A stretch of 33,003 bases of DNA from RGIG6353 sp045590615 (lineage in GTDB: Bacteria; Bacillota; Clostridia; Oscillospirales; SIG627): the NCBI GenBank assembly GCA_045590615.1, contig JAZNRH010000084.1:1-33003 (forward strand), written 5' to 3'. Each line of letters starts with the position of its first letter. Within the stretch, counting starts at the first letter, position 1. Position numbers and translations under genes: made by a program. The notes beneath the pieces are model-generated. The model worked only from the letters and a program-made list of their open reading frames with translations. It was not told the origin of the DNA and did not search any database. Of this stretch, positions 7,191 through 15,595 are shown piece by piece.

Positions 7191-8116
7191 TTTGTAACAA
7201 TATACTTGAAGCTATGGGGAATACCCCCATCATAAGACTTTCACGCATTGCGCCCGAAAACAGCGCGGAAATTCTCGTGAAATTTGAAGGTCTGAACGTA
7301 GGTGGTTCAATCAAAACGAGAACTGCTTACAATATGCTTCTTGATGCAGAAAAACGTGGCGTAATCAATTCTGATACCATCATTGTAGAGCCGACAAGTG
7401 GAAATCAGGGCATAGGCCTTGCTCTTGTAGGCGCAGTTAAGGGCTATAAAACAATAATTATAATGCCCGACTCGGTAAGTGAGGAAAGGCGCAAGCTCGT
7501 TCGTCATTACGGAGCAGAGGTAATTCTCGTTCACGATGCAGGAAACATCGGTGAATGCATCGACGAATGTGTAAAAACAGCCCTCAGAATGAAGGAAGAA
7601 AACCCAAAGGTGTTCGTTCCTCAGCAATTTGAAAATCCTGCAAACCCGGGTGTTCAAAGAGACGTAACTGCTATGGAAATAATCAACGCCGTAAACGGAG
7701 AAATCCACGGCTTTTGCTCGGGAATTGGTACGGGTGGCACTATAACGGGAATAGGCGAAACACTTAAAAAGTACAATCCCGATATTGAAATATGGGCTGT
7801 TGAGCCTGAGCATGCGGCAATTCTATCGGGTGGCTCAATCGGTACTCATCTCCAGATGGGTATAGGTGACGGACTCATTCCCGAAATTCTCAACCAGAAT
7901 ATATACAGCGATATCTGTATCATAAACGACGAAGAAGCAATCAATACTGCCAAGGCTCTCGCTTCCAAGGAAGGAATTATGTGTGGTATCTCAAGTGGTA
8001 CAAACGTTGCCGCGGCAATTCGTCTTGCAAAAAAGCTGGGCAAGGGCAAGAGAGTCGTTACAGTCCTTCCGGATACTGCAGAGAGATATTTCTCAACACC
8101 TCTTTTTGACGAATAA
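7187..8116 (+). CDS. Divergent cysteine synthase family (PLP fold type II) enzyme
   Basis: A 309-residue homologue of O-acetylserine sulfhydrylase (CysK). The PLP lysine is K43 in GGSIKTR, and the phosphate-binding loop GTGGT (about 181-185) is intact. The family replaces a beta-substituent of an activated serine, classically making cysteine from O-acetylserine and sulfide. Two substrate-site motifs differ from standard CysK: SGNQG (71-75) instead of SGNTG, and PGVQRDVTAMEI (about 154-165) where CysK usually has a histidine and a TTG.E pattern. The substrate may therefore not be O-acetylserine. ATG at 7187 has GGAGG (7178-7182) and overlaps the transporter stop by 4 nt, so enzyme and transporter probably work together. 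No cysE lies nearby. Confidence 0.85.
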   Translation: MICNNILEAMGNTPIIRLSRIAPENSAEILVKFEGLNVGGSIKTRTAYNMLLDAEKRGVINSDTIIVEPTSGNQGIGLALVGAVKGYKTIIIMPDSVSEERRKLVRHYGAEVILVHDAGNIGECIDECVKTALRMKEENPKVFVPQQFENPANPGVQRDVTAMEIINAVNGEIHGFCSGIGTGGTITGIGETLKKYNPDIEIWAVEPEHAAILSGGSIGTHLQMGIGDGLIPEILNQNIYSDICIINDEEAINTAKALASKEGIMCGISSGTNVAAAIRLAKKLGKGKRVVTVLPDTAERYFSTPLFDE

Positions 8117-8130
8117 TAAGACATAACAAA

Positions 8131-8504
8131 CGGAGCGCATTTGGGCGACCTGCTTTACAGTAGGTCGCCCAACGAAATTTGCCCATTTGGGCAAGTGAAA
8201 TCGCTTCGCGGTGAAATATTTGCTTCGCAAATGTGAAATGTTCGCTTCGCGAACACGGGCAAATTTCATTTCACATCGAACGAAGTGAGATATTTCACAA
8301 TGTGCGTTAGCACATTATTTCACGTTTTGCTTGGCAAAACATTTCACTTATATTTACCGCCCGACAATACGCTTTTATAAGTGTAACACACTATACCTTG
8401 CAGGGCAAGGCGTGTGAAAAGGAGTACGAACAAATCGTCCGTACCCCTTTTTCTTTTTCGGGAGGTAAAACCTGCTTTACAGCAGGTCGCCCAAATGCGC
8501 CCCG
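8131..8504. repeat. MITE-like element with 35-bp terminal inverted repeats and a GTGAAAT hairpin array
   Basis: The ends 8131-8165 and 8470-8504 are inverted repeats matching at 31 of 35 positions. Inside, GTGAAAT occurs at 8195, 8211 and 8233, and its complement ATTTCAC at 8268, 8292, 8317 and 8341. Between them are short hairpins of unrelated sequence: 8202-8210, 8218-8232, 8240-8254, a weak one at 8275-8291, 8299-8316 and 8324-8340. GAAATTTGCCC (8174-8184) is also complementary to GGGCAAATTTC (8257-8267), so the centre can fold into nested cruciforms. No coding frame is evident. I recall similar GTGAAAT-spaced hairpins from intergenic regions of other gut Clostridia. It lies between the converging cysteine-synthase-like and argF genes. 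Confidence 0.75.
8421..8458 (+). terminator. Rho-independent terminator inside the repeat element
   Basis: GGAGTACG (8421-8428) pairs with CGTACCCC (8440-8447) with one mismatch and is followed by TTTTTCTTTTT. It would stop transcripts coming from the transporter/PLP-enzyme pair. Confidence 0.55.
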
Positions 8505-8521
8505 TTTTTTTATTTGTAAAA

Positions 8522-9508
8522 TTATAAAGTCGCTGCCACTACAGCTTTAATAGTATGCATTCTGTTTTCTGCCTCGTCAAAAACAATGCTGTTCTTGCTC
8601 TCAAATACAGCATCGGTTACCTCAAGCTCGGTAAGTCCGAACTTTTCGTATACGGCTCTTGCAACTGCTGTATTCCGGTCGTGATAAGCAGGGAGACAAT
8701 GCATAAATACGGTTTCAGGCTTTGCCATTGACATAAGCTTTTCGTTCACCTGATATGGCAAAAGAGCATCAATTCTCTCCTTCCATACAGCGTCGGGCTC
8801 ACCCATTGATACCCATACGTCAGTATAGATTGCATCGGCATTCTTTACTGCCTCGGCAGGCTCTTCGATATATCTTATTATTGCGCCGCTTTCCTTGGCA
8901 AGAGAATCAGCTATGTCACGAAGCTCTTTTGAAGGGAAATACTCCTTGGGAGCGCAAACGGTAAAATTAACGCCCATCTTAGCCGAGCCAATGAGAAGTG
9001 AGTTGCCCATATTGAAACGCGCGTCACCCATGTAAACTAAATTTATTCCCTCAAGCTTTCCAAAATGCTCGCGAATGGTAAGGAAATCGGCAAGAATTTG
9101 CGTTGGGTGGAATTCGTCGGTGAGACCGTTCCAGACCGGAACGCCTGCATATTTCGCCAAATCCTCAACTATTGTCTGCCCAAAGCCTCTGTACTCTATA
9201 CCGTCGAACATTCTGCCAAGCACTCTTGCTGTGTCGGCAATGCTCTCCTTCTTACCTATCTGTGAGCCCGATGGGTCAAGATAGGTCACACCTGCGCCAA
9301 GGTCACGGCAAGCAACCTCGAAAGCGCACCTTGTTCTCGTGCTGGTTTTCTCAAAAATGAGAGCTACGTTCTTACCCTCGCAAAGCTTATGAGCAATTCC
9401 CTTTTTCTTTTCGTCCTTAAGCTTTGCTGCAAGGTCGAGGAGGTATTGTATTTCCTCGGGTGTATAATCAAGAAGCTTGAGAAAGCTTCTGCCTTTTAGT
9501 GTTACCAT
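8522..9508 (-). CDS. argF: Ornithine carbamoyltransferase
   Basis: A 328-residue enzyme that joins carbamoyl phosphate and ornithine to form citrulline in the cytoplasm. It has the carbamoyl-phosphate motif STRTR (56-60), HPTQ (134-137), the ornithine-binding SMGE segment (about 234-237) and the active-site HCLP (270-273). Length is normal. ATG at 9506-9508 has AAGGAG at good spacing, overlapping the argD stop region; the intergenic gap is only 10 nt. It is the last gene of the arg operon. A catabolic role (arcB) is less likely because the neighbours are biosynthetic and no arcA or arcC is present. Confidence 0.95.
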   Translation of the reverse strand: MVTLKGRSFLKLLDYTPEEIQYLLDLAAKLKDEKKKGIAHKLCEGKNVALIFEKTSTRTRCAFEVACRDLGAGVTYLDPSGSQIGKKESIADTARVLGRMFDGIEYRGFGQTIVEDLAKYAGVPVWNGLTDEFHPTQILADFLTIREHFGKLEGINLVYMGDARFNMGNSLLIGSAKMGVNFTVCAPKEYFPSKELRDIADSLAKESGAIIRYIEEPAEAVKNADAIYTDVWVSMGEPDAVWKERIDALLPYQVNEKLMSMAKPETVFMHCLPAYHDRNTAVARAVYEKFGLTELEVTDAVFESKNSIVFDEAENRMHTIKAVVAATL

Positions 9509-9518
9509 TTTGTTCTCC

Positions 9519-10682
9519 TTATATCTTCATTGCGTCAAGCAATACCTGTACTGCCTTTTCAAGCTCTTCCCACTCAATGTTGAGAGGAGGAAGCAAACGC
9601 ACCTTATTCTTTGCCTTTATGGCAATAACACCGTTGTCGCGACATACTGAAAGAATTTCGGCTACGTCCTTTTCGGTCTCAATTCCAATCATAAGACCTG
9701 CGCCACTGACACTCTTGACTCCACTCGCGCCCTCAAAGCTTTTGAATATGTATTCACTCTTTTCACGCACCGAGTCAAGAAGCTGTTCGTCTATTCTCGA
9801 AATAATAGAAATTGCGCCTGCACAGGCTATGGGGTTGCCACCAAAGGTTGAACCGTGATCGCCAAACTTGAAGGTATCCTTGACCTTTTCGCCAAGCATT
9901 GCGACACCGAGAGGCAAGCCTCCACCAATTCCCTTTGCAGTAGTAACCACGTCGGGGGTAATTCCGTAATTCATATAGTTATAAAGTGCACCACAACGTC
10001 CGTTGCCCGTCTGTACCTCGTCGACGATTAAAAGGATATCCTCTTTTTCACCAATTTCGGCAATTCCCTTTACGAAATCAGCTTCGAGAGCAAGTACTCC
10101 ACCCTCTCCCTGAACGGTTTCAAACATAATTGCTGCAACCTTGTTTTCCTTCACAAGACGCTTTACGTCGTCAAGATTATTTGCCTCGGCGTATACGAAG
10201 CCCTCTGTCAATGGCAGGAAGTCGTTATGAAAAGCGTCCTGACCCGTTGCAGAAAGCATGGTTATCGTTCTGCCGTGAAAGCTGTTTTTAAGGGTGATTA
10301 TTACGTTGTACTCGCTTCCCTTCTTTTCGGCTGCATACTTTCTTGCTACCTTTACGGCAGTCTCGTTAGCCTCTGCTCCCGAATTTGAGAAGAACACCTT
10401 TTTCATTCCCGTCCTCTTACAAAGAAGCTCTGCAAGATTTGCGCAGGGCTCTGAATAGAAGAGGTTGGAGGTGTGCTGGATTTTGCCAAGCTGTGCCGTC
10501 ACAGCTTCAATCCACTCGTTGTCTCCTACGCCAAAGGCATTTACTGCTATTCCTGTGCCAAGGTCAATATATTCTTTTCCGTTTTCATCTACCACTCTTG
10601 CGCCCTTTCCCGACACAAGCGTTACGGGAAATCTCGCATAGGTAGATGCAACGTATTCTTTGTCTTTTTCTTGAATGTTCAT
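9519..10682 (-). CDS. argD: Acetylornithine aminotransferase
   Basis: A 387-residue class III PLP aminotransferase that converts N-acetylglutamate semialdehyde to N-acetylornithine with glutamate as amino donor. The PLP lysine is K250 in TTAKGIGGGLP, the cofactor aspartate is in DEVQTGNGR (from D221), and FSNSGAEANE (about 98-107) binds the cofactor phosphate. Length is usual for ArgD. ATG is preceded by GAGG; argB ends 14 nt upstream on the same strand, so they are co-transcribed. Confidence 0.95.
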   Translation of the reverse strand: MNIQEKDKEYVASTYARFPVTLVSGKGARVVDENGKEYIDLGTGIAVNAFGVGDNEWIEAVTAQLGKIQHTSNLFYSEPCANLAELLCKRTGMKKVFFSNSGAEANETAVKVARKYAAEKKGSEYNVIITLKNSFHGRTITMLSATGQDAFHNDFLPLTEGFVYAEANNLDDVKRLVKENKVAAIMFETVQGEGGVLALEADFVKGIAEIGEKEDILLIVDEVQTGNGRCGALYNYMNYGITPDVVTTAKGIGGGLPLGVAMLGEKVKDTFKFGDHGSTFGGNPIACAGAISIISRIDEQLLDSVREKSEYIFKSFEGASGVKSVSGAGLMIGIETEKDVAEILSVCRDNGVIAIKAKNKVRLLPPLNIEWEELEKAVQVLLDAMKI

Positions 10683-10696
10683 ACTGTAATCCTCAA

Positions 10697-11563
10697 TTAT
10701 TTTTTCTTGACCACCATTGTTCCTGCGCCCTCATCGGTAAGGGTCTCAATCAGTATTGCGTGTGGAAGTCGTCCGTCCATAATAAACACCTTCTTGACTC
10801 CACGTTCAATTGCCTCGATACAGCACTCTACCTTGGGAATCATACCACCGGATATAACACCCTCTTCAAAAAGCTGTCCCGCCTCTTCAATATCTATACA
10901 CGAAATAAGCGAAGAAGGATCGTCCTTGTCTCGAAGAATTCCTGCAATATCGGTCATTGCAATGAGGCTTTCGGCCTCCATTGCACCTGCTATATAGGAT
11001 GCAGCAGTATCGGCGTTTATGTTATACACGTTGCCCTCGCTGTCACATCCAACCGTCGAAACAACAGGAATATAGCCCTTCTCAAGAAGGTCCATAATAG
11101 GCTCTACGTTAACGTTGGTTATTCTTCCAACGTATCCAAGTCTCTTATCCTTGACCTCAGCCTCGATAAGTCTGCCGTCAAGTCCCGATATTCCCATTGC
11201 CTTGCCACCCTTGGATTCGAGAAGATTTACCAGCCCCTTGTTAATCTTACCTGCAAGCACCATCAGGGCAATTTCGGCAGTTTCCTTGTCGGTAACTCTG
11301 AGACCGTCCACAAATTCGGTTTTCTTGCCGACTCTGTTGAGCATATCCGTTATTTCAGGGCCACCACCGTGGACTAAAACCACCTTTACACCAATCAGGT
11401 GCATAAGAACGATGTCCTCCATAACGTACTGCTTGAGCTCCTCGTTAATCATGGCGTTGCCACCGTACTTTATAACGAGGATTTTTCCGTTATATTTCTG
11501 TATGTAGGGAAGCGCCTGAGTCAATACCTCAGCACGCTGAGCGTTGGTTATATTAAGCGCCAT
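10697..11563 (-). CDS. argB: Acetylglutamate kinase
   Basis: A 288-residue amino-acid kinase that phosphorylates N-acetylglutamate, the usual committed and often arginine-inhibited step. Nucleotide and substrate motifs are clear: KYGGNAM (32-38), HGGGPEI (65-71) and a later INADTAA. I use ATG at 11561-11563 rather than an upstream codon at 11593, because AAAGGAG lies eight bases before it. That Shine-Dalgarno overlaps the argJ stop codon, so the two genes are tightly coupled. Confidence 0.95.
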   Translation of the reverse strand: MALNITNAQRAEVLTQALPYIQKYNGKILVIKYGGNAMINEELKQYVMEDIVLMHLIGVKVVLVHGGGPEITDMLNRVGKKTEFVDGLRVTDKETAEIALMVLAGKINKGLVNLLESKGGKAMGISGLDGRLIEAEVKDKRLGYVGRITNVNVEPIMDLLEKGYIPVVSTVGCDSEGNVYNINADTAASYIAGAMEAESLIAMTDIAGILRDKDDPSSLISCIDIEEAGQLFEEGVISGGMIPKVECCIEAIERGVKKVFIMDGRLPHAILIETLTDEGAGTMVVKKK

Positions 11564-11576
11564 AGCGATACTCCTT

Positions 11577-12794
11577 TCAGGTTCTGTAGTCACCGTTAAT
11601 CTTTACGTAATCGTAGGTCAAATCACAGCCCCACGCAACTGATTCAAAGCTGCCCGAATTAAGAGAAATGAGAATTTCAATTTCCTTTTCACTAAGGACC
11701 TTCTTTGCAAGCTCCTCTGAGAAATCAACTCCGGCACCGTTCTTGCAGACTGCAACCTCTCCTGCACCCGAACGGAATTTAACGTCAACAAGATTTACGT
11801 CAACGTCGGCTCCACTGTAGCCTATTGCGCAAAGAACTCTTCCCCAATTGGCATCTGCACCAAACATAGCAGCCTTCAAAAGCGAAGAACAGATAACGCT
11901 CTTTGCTACAGTCTTTGCCGTAGCCAAATCCTTGGCTGAGTCAACCTTACATTCAAGGAGCTTTGTTGCTCCCTCGCCATCGCCTGCAATCATTCGGCAA
12001 AGGTAAACGGTTACGCTGTTGAGCGCCTTCATAAAGTCGTCAAAATCCTTGCCCTCTGAAGCAATCTCAACGTTTCCTGCCATACCGTTAGCCATAACGG
12101 TTACCATATCGTTTGTCGACGTGTCCCCGTCAACACTCACCATATTGAAGGTGTTGGCAATATCACTTCTGAGCGCCTTGGAAAGCATCTCGGGAGTTAT
12201 CTTTACGTCTGTTGTAATAAACACGAGCATTGTAGCCATATTCGGATGAATCATACCCGAGCCCTTTGCAATACCACCGATTTTACATTCAACGCCACCG
12301 ATTTCAAAAGAAAGAGCTATCTCCTTTTTAACCGTATCGGTAGTCATAATTCCCTCGGCAGCAGCCTCGCTGTTGTCGCCAAGTCCCTCAACAAGAGCCT
12401 TCATTCCGTTTGCAATAGGAGTTACGTCGAGCCTTTGACCGATTACACCCGTCGACGCAATAACAACGTCGCTTGGAGAAATTCCAAGCTCGTTTGCCGT
12501 AAGCTCACACATTTTCGTTGCAATTTCAATGCCGTCGGCATTACATGTGTTTGCGTTGCCACTGTTACATATTGCAGCCCTTGAATATCCGTTTGCAATA
12601 TTCTGCTTTGTTACTGCAATGGGCGCACCCTTAACAAGATTGGTAGTGTAAACTGCAGCAGTCGCGCAGGGGGTCTCGCTGAATATCAAGGACAGGTCCT
12701 TTTTGGTTTTATTCTTTCTTACACCACAGTGTATTCCGTTTGCCTTAAAGCCCTTGGCAGCGCAAACGCCACCCGATATCGTTTTAATATTCAT
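11577..12794 (-). CDS. argJ: Bifunctional ornithine acetyltransferase / N-acetylglutamate synthase
   Basis: A 405-residue precursor of ArgJ, which transfers the acetyl group from acetylornithine to glutamate and so recycles acetyl in arginine synthesis. The self-cleavage site is in HPNMATML, with the nucleophile T188 following A187; KGSGM just before is also conserved. Cleavage yields alpha and beta chains. ArgJ makes an argE deacetylase unnecessary; whether it also uses acetyl-CoA cannot be told from sequence. A TTG at 12800 is in frame, but ATG at 12794 has AAAGGA eight bases upstream and is preferred. It sits 15 nt after argC. Confidence 0.95.
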   Translation of the reverse strand: MNIKTISGGVCAAKGFKANGIHCGVRKNKTKKDLSLIFSETPCATAAVYTTNLVKGAPIAVTKQNIANGYSRAAICNSGNANTCNADGIEIATKMCELTANELGISPSDVVIASTGVIGQRLDVTPIANGMKALVEGLGDNSEAAAEGIMTTDTVKKEIALSFEIGGVECKIGGIAKGSGMIHPNMATMLVFITTDVKITPEMLSKALRSDIANTFNMVSVDGDTSTNDMVTVMANGMAGNVEIASEGKDFDDFMKALNSVTVYLCRMIAGDGEGATKLLECKVDSAKDLATAKTVAKSVICSSLLKAAMFGADANWGRVLCAIGYSGADVDVNLVDVKFRSGAGEVAVCKNGAGVDFSEELAKKVLSEKEIEILISLNSGSFESVAWGCDLTYDYVKINGDYRT

Positions 12795-12809
12795 TTTCAA
12801 ATTCCTTTC

Positions 12810-13736
12810 TTACAATTCCAAGCCTGCCGTTGCATCAAGTCCCATTGCTATATTGAGACATTCAATTGCAGCGCCCGATGCACCCTTGCCCAGATTATCG
12901 TACTGAGCAATAAGAAGTATTCTTTCATCGTTACCCGAAACGGACACCGTCATCGAGTCCTTATTCGCCATAGAAACACCTGAAACAAAGCCGTTGTCAC
13001 TTGGCTCGTCTATATATTTTACGATGGGCGAATTGTATTTTTCTTTATATATATTTTTTATATCATCCACACTGCCTTTGCACATAGATGCAAAAAGTGG
13101 AACGGTAACCGTCATACCACTGTAGAAATCAGATACCACGGGAGTAAAAATGGGAAATCCCGACAAGCCCGTAATAGCCTTCATCTCCTTGAGGTGCTTA
13201 TGGGTCTGAGTCAAGCCGTACTGTCTCGGCGCTGAAAGTAAGAATTCCGGGCTTTCAGCCTCATACTCTGCAATCATCTTTTTTCCACCACCACTATATC
13301 CCGTAATCGAATGGCAGAAAAGCTCGGCATCTCTTGAAATCAAGCCTGCCTTGATAAGAGGATAAACCAACGCAATAAAGCCACCTGCGTGACAACCGGG
13401 TACTGCTATTCTCTTAGACGATTTTATCTTGTCCTCAAAGCTCTTGTCAAGCTCGGGAAAACCGTATGCAAACTCGGGTAAGGTTCTGTGAGCTGTAGAG
13501 GTATCAATAATAACCGTATTCGGATTATTAACCATCGAAACAGCCTCTCTTGCTGCATCGTCGGGCAAGCAAAGGAAGGTTACGTCGCTTTCGTTTATTA
13601 TTTCTGCTCGCGCATTGGCATCCTTTCTCAGCTCCTCGGGAAGTCTCAAAATCTGAAATTCAGCTCTGCCTTCGAGCCTCTCGTGTATACGAAGTCCCGT
13701 CGTACCTGCGCTGCCGTCAATAAAGAGTTTTTTCAT
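12810..13736 (-). CDS. argC: N-acetyl-gamma-glutamyl-phosphate reductase (short type)
   Basis: A 308-residue NADPH-dependent reductase that makes N-acetylglutamate semialdehyde from the ArgB product. It has a nucleotide-binding start (FIDGSAGTTGLRI) and the active-site cysteine C115 in VPGCHAGG. The length matches the shorter AGPR class, about 30-40 residues less than the B. subtilis type. ATG at 13734-13736 with GAGGA seven bases before it is preferred over a codon at 13751. It is the first gene of argCJBDF, and the operon promoter lies just upstream. Confidence 0.95.
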   Translation of the reverse strand: MKKLFIDGSAGTTGLRIHERLEGRAEFQILRLPEELRKDANARAEIINESDVTFLCLPDDAAREAVSMVNNPNTVIIDTSTAHRTLPEFAYGFPELDKSFEDKIKSSKRIAVPGCHAGGFIALVYPLIKAGLISRDAELFCHSITGYSGGGKKMIAEYEAESPEFLLSAPRQYGLTQTHKHLKEMKAITGLSGFPIFTPVVSDFYSGMTVTVPLFASMCKGSVDDIKNIYKEKYNSPIVKYIDEPSDNGFVSGVSMANKDSMTVSVSGNDERILLIAQYDNLGKGASGAAIECLNIAMGLDATAGLEL

Positions 13737-13768
13737 TGCTTTTCCTCTCAAAATTATATTTATACATT

Positions 13769-13797
13769 ATAATACCACAATTAGTATAAATATGCAA
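13769..13797 (-). promoter_or_regulatory. Promoter of the arg operon
   Basis: On the minus strand TTGCAT (13792-13797) and TATTAT (13769-13774) are 17 bp apart, with a second TATAAT three bases further on. An ArgR-like half site TGAATAAA overlaps just upstream of the -35 (13801-13808), but the full box does not fit the consensus spacing, so ArgR control is only plausible. Confidence 0.6.
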
Positions 13798-13985
13798 TAG
13801 TTTATTCAAATTTTTTTATAAATGTTAGCATTTTTATGCATCTTTATAAATAAAACCTGTATATTTACACATATTTGGCGAATTTCACCACATCTGTGTC
13901 AGGAATTGAATGTAAAGCGTCACGTAACAAATCGCATTTATGCGCCACGTGGCAGAATTGTTGCGATCAGTCAAAAGAAAAGGAA

Positions 13986-14007
13986 GAAAATCGCTCTCGC
14001 GATTTTC
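13986..14007 (-). terminator. Possible terminator of the aminotransferase gene
   Basis: GAAAATCGC (13986-13994) pairs perfectly with GCGATTTTC (13999-14007) around a 4-nt loop. On the minus strand it is followed by the T-rich run TTCCTTTTCTTTT. It lies about 65 bases after the stop codon. Confidence 0.5.
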
Positions 14008-14071
14008 AACCTCAACGTCGTCAACACGCAGTTGACAACCTATAACATCAATAACAATCGAAGGCAAGGGC

Positions 14072-15346
14072 TTAATCTTGTAAAAGCTTTTCGATACAAG
14101 CCAGCCTTGCGCATACGCAAAATACCTCTACGGCTCCTGCAAGCTCCTCGCAGGTAGGATAGGTCGGCGCTATTCTTATATTTCTGTCTCTTGGGTCAAT
14201 TCCATAAGGGAAGGTAGCACCTGCCTCGGTGAGCTTGACGCCTGCCTCGGCACAGAGCGCAACCGTGCGCTTTGCACAACCGTCAAGAAGATTTACGCTT
14301 ATAAAATATCCACCCTTCGGATTCGTCCAGCTTACAATATTATTCTCTGAAAAATTCTCGTTAAGGGCACCCAAAACAATTTCAAACTTAGGTCTCATAA
14401 CGCTTGCGTGCTTCTTCATCTGAAGCATTATTCCGTCAACGTCCTTAAAGAACTTTACGTGTCTGAGCTGATTGAGCTTATCGTGACCGATTGTCTGAGT
14501 TGAAATCTGATCCTTAATTCTTGCGACGTTTTTCTTGCTGGATACAATAAGTGCAACACCCGAGCCCGGATAAGAAACCTTTGAGGTCGATGCAAAGATA
14601 TATGCAATATCTTCGTTGCCCGACTTTTTACACTCGTCAAGAAGATTAAGAAGCCGGTCGCCCTCGTCGTAAATATCGTGAATACAATATGCGTTATCCC
14701 AGAAAATTCTGAAGTCCTTTGCCTTTGGCTTGAGTGAAGCAAATCTGCGCACCGTCTCATCGGAATAGGTTATTCCGTCGGGATTTGAATACTTGGGCAC
14801 GCACCAGATTCCCTTGATGCTGTCGTCCTCGCTCACGAGCTTCTCTATAGCATCCATATCTGGACCCGTCGGAAGCATATCAACATTTATCATTTCAATG
14901 CCCAAATTCTCGCATATTCTGAAATGTCTGTCGTATCCCGGTACAGGGCAAAGGAATTTTACTTTTTCAAGCTTACACCAAGGAGTTGAGCCTTCCTGTG
15001 TACCAAAGAGCATTGCTCTCATAATTGTATCGTACATAAGGTTGAGAGAGCTGTTTCCGGCTATGAAAATTTCATCCTCTTCCACCTGCATAAGCTCGGC
15101 AAAAAGCTTTTTAGCCTCGGGGATTCCGTCAACTATACCATAATTTCTATAATCGTTTGCTCCGACAACGCAATCCTTGCCGTCGATGACAGTAAGCATC
15201 GCGTCGCAAAAAGAAAGCTGCTCGGCAGAGGGCTTGCCTCTTGACATATCGAGCTTGAGTCCCTTTGCTTTAAGATTATTAAATTCGTTTTGTACTATCA
15301 AAAGCTCCTTTTCAAGAGCCTGCTTGTTTGAGCTAATATACTGCAT
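14072..15346 (-). CDS. Aspartate aminotransferase, type Ic
   Basis: A 424-residue PLP aminotransferase that interconverts aspartate plus 2-oxoglutarate with oxaloacetate plus glutamate. The N-terminal pattern MSRGKPSAEQL (34-44) and the PLP lysine K256 in STSKVSYPGSG are characteristic of the type Ic subgroup, known from Corynebacterium and several Clostridia, rather than the AspC or AspB types. No membrane or signal segment is present. ATG at 15344-15346 has GAGGT six bases upstream, and a good promoter lies further up, so it is a single-gene unit. Together with asd it supplies the aspartate family of amino acids. Confidence 0.88.
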   Translation of the reverse strand: MQYISSNKQALEKELLIVQNEFNNLKAKGLKLDMSRGKPSAEQLSFCDAMLTVIDGKDCVVGANDYRNYGIVDGIPEAKKLFAELMQVEEDEIFIAGNSSLNLMYDTIMRAMLFGTQEGSTPWCKLEKVKFLCPVPGYDRHFRICENLGIEMINVDMLPTGPDMDAIEKLVSEDDSIKGIWCVPKYSNPDGITYSDETVRRFASLKPKAKDFRIFWDNAYCIHDIYDEGDRLLNLLDECKKSGNEDIAYIFASTSKVSYPGSGVALIVSSKKNVARIKDQISTQTIGHDKLNQLRHVKFFKDVDGIMLQMKKHASVMRPKFEIVLGALNENFSENNIVSWTNPKGGYFISVNLLDGCAKRTVALCAEAGVKLTEAGATFPYGIDPRDRNIRIAPTYPTCEELAGAVEVFCVCARLACIEKLLQD

Positions 15347-15396
15347 TTTTACCTCATAATAAATTGGATTGACAAAGCTATGTCTACATTTAGTAT

Positions 15397-15425
15397 ATAA
15401 TACTACAAATGGTATAAAAAGTCAA
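15397..15425 (-). promoter_or_regulatory. Sigma-A promoter of the aspartate aminotransferase gene
   Basis: On the minus strand TTGACT (15420-15425) and TATTAT (15397-15402) are separated by 17 bp, about 50 bases before the start codon. Confidence 0.75.
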
Positions 15426-15461
15426 GAAAAAGTTAATTGTTTTGAAATATTGGCTTTTCTC

Positions 15462-15512
15462 TTGATTTTTGCTGAAAAATCTACTGAAATACGCTGAAAA
15501 AGAAAAAATCAA
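15462..15512. repeat. Inverted repeat upstream of the MazF-type gene
   Basis: TTGATTTTT (15462-15470) and AAAAATCAA (15504-15512) are exact complements 33 nt apart, and GCTGAAAAA occurs twice between them. It lies in the AT-rich gap between the divergent aminotransferase and toxin genes and could be an operator, but composition alone could produce it. Confidence 0.35.
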
Positions 15513-15595
15513 CGTTGCAATATTATTTTTCTCCATTGCATAAAAGCCTTATTCTTTGAAAAGAATAAAAGTGCAGGAAAGAAAGGAGAAAAAAT

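Larger units (their letters stand above)
13757..14071. other. Intergenic gap between the arg operon and the aminotransferase gene
   Basis: About 315 bases hold the arg promoter at the left and a hairpin at 13986-14007 near the aminotransferase gene end. Two short frames cross it (13822-14157 plus, 13885-14067 minus); neither has a good ribosome binding site or a recognisable product. The middle part (about 13890-13980) has a GCCACGTGGC palindrome but nothing I can name. Confidence 0.5.

Noticed and set aside
8195..8347. CRISPR-like spacing of GTGAAAT units
   Set aside because: The repeat unit is only 7 bases, it switches to its complement half-way, and the intervening pieces are self-complementary hairpins of 9-18 bases. 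No cas genes are present.
10646..11377. 243-residue frame opposite argB
   Set aside because: It is the shadow of a well-conserved arginine gene on the other strand.
13793..13808. ArgR operator upstream of argC
   Set aside because: Only one half (TGAATAAA) fits. The spacing to the second half does not match either the B. subtilis or E. coli consensus, so it was not called as a site.
13885..14067. 60-residue frame on the minus strand directly after the aminotransferase gene
   Set aside because: It starts with TTG and has no Shine-Dalgarno. It contains the hairpin that looks like the aminotransferase terminator, and its product is not recognisable.
13822..14157. 111-residue frame on the plus strand
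   Set aside because: It overlaps the arg promoter side and the 3' end of the aminotransferase gene, with no ribosome binding site.
15367..15402. Plus-strand promoter TTGACA...TATAAT toward the MazF-type gene
   Set aside because: The spacer is 21 bp, too long for a sigma-A promoter, and the same bases form a well-spaced promoter on the minus strand.
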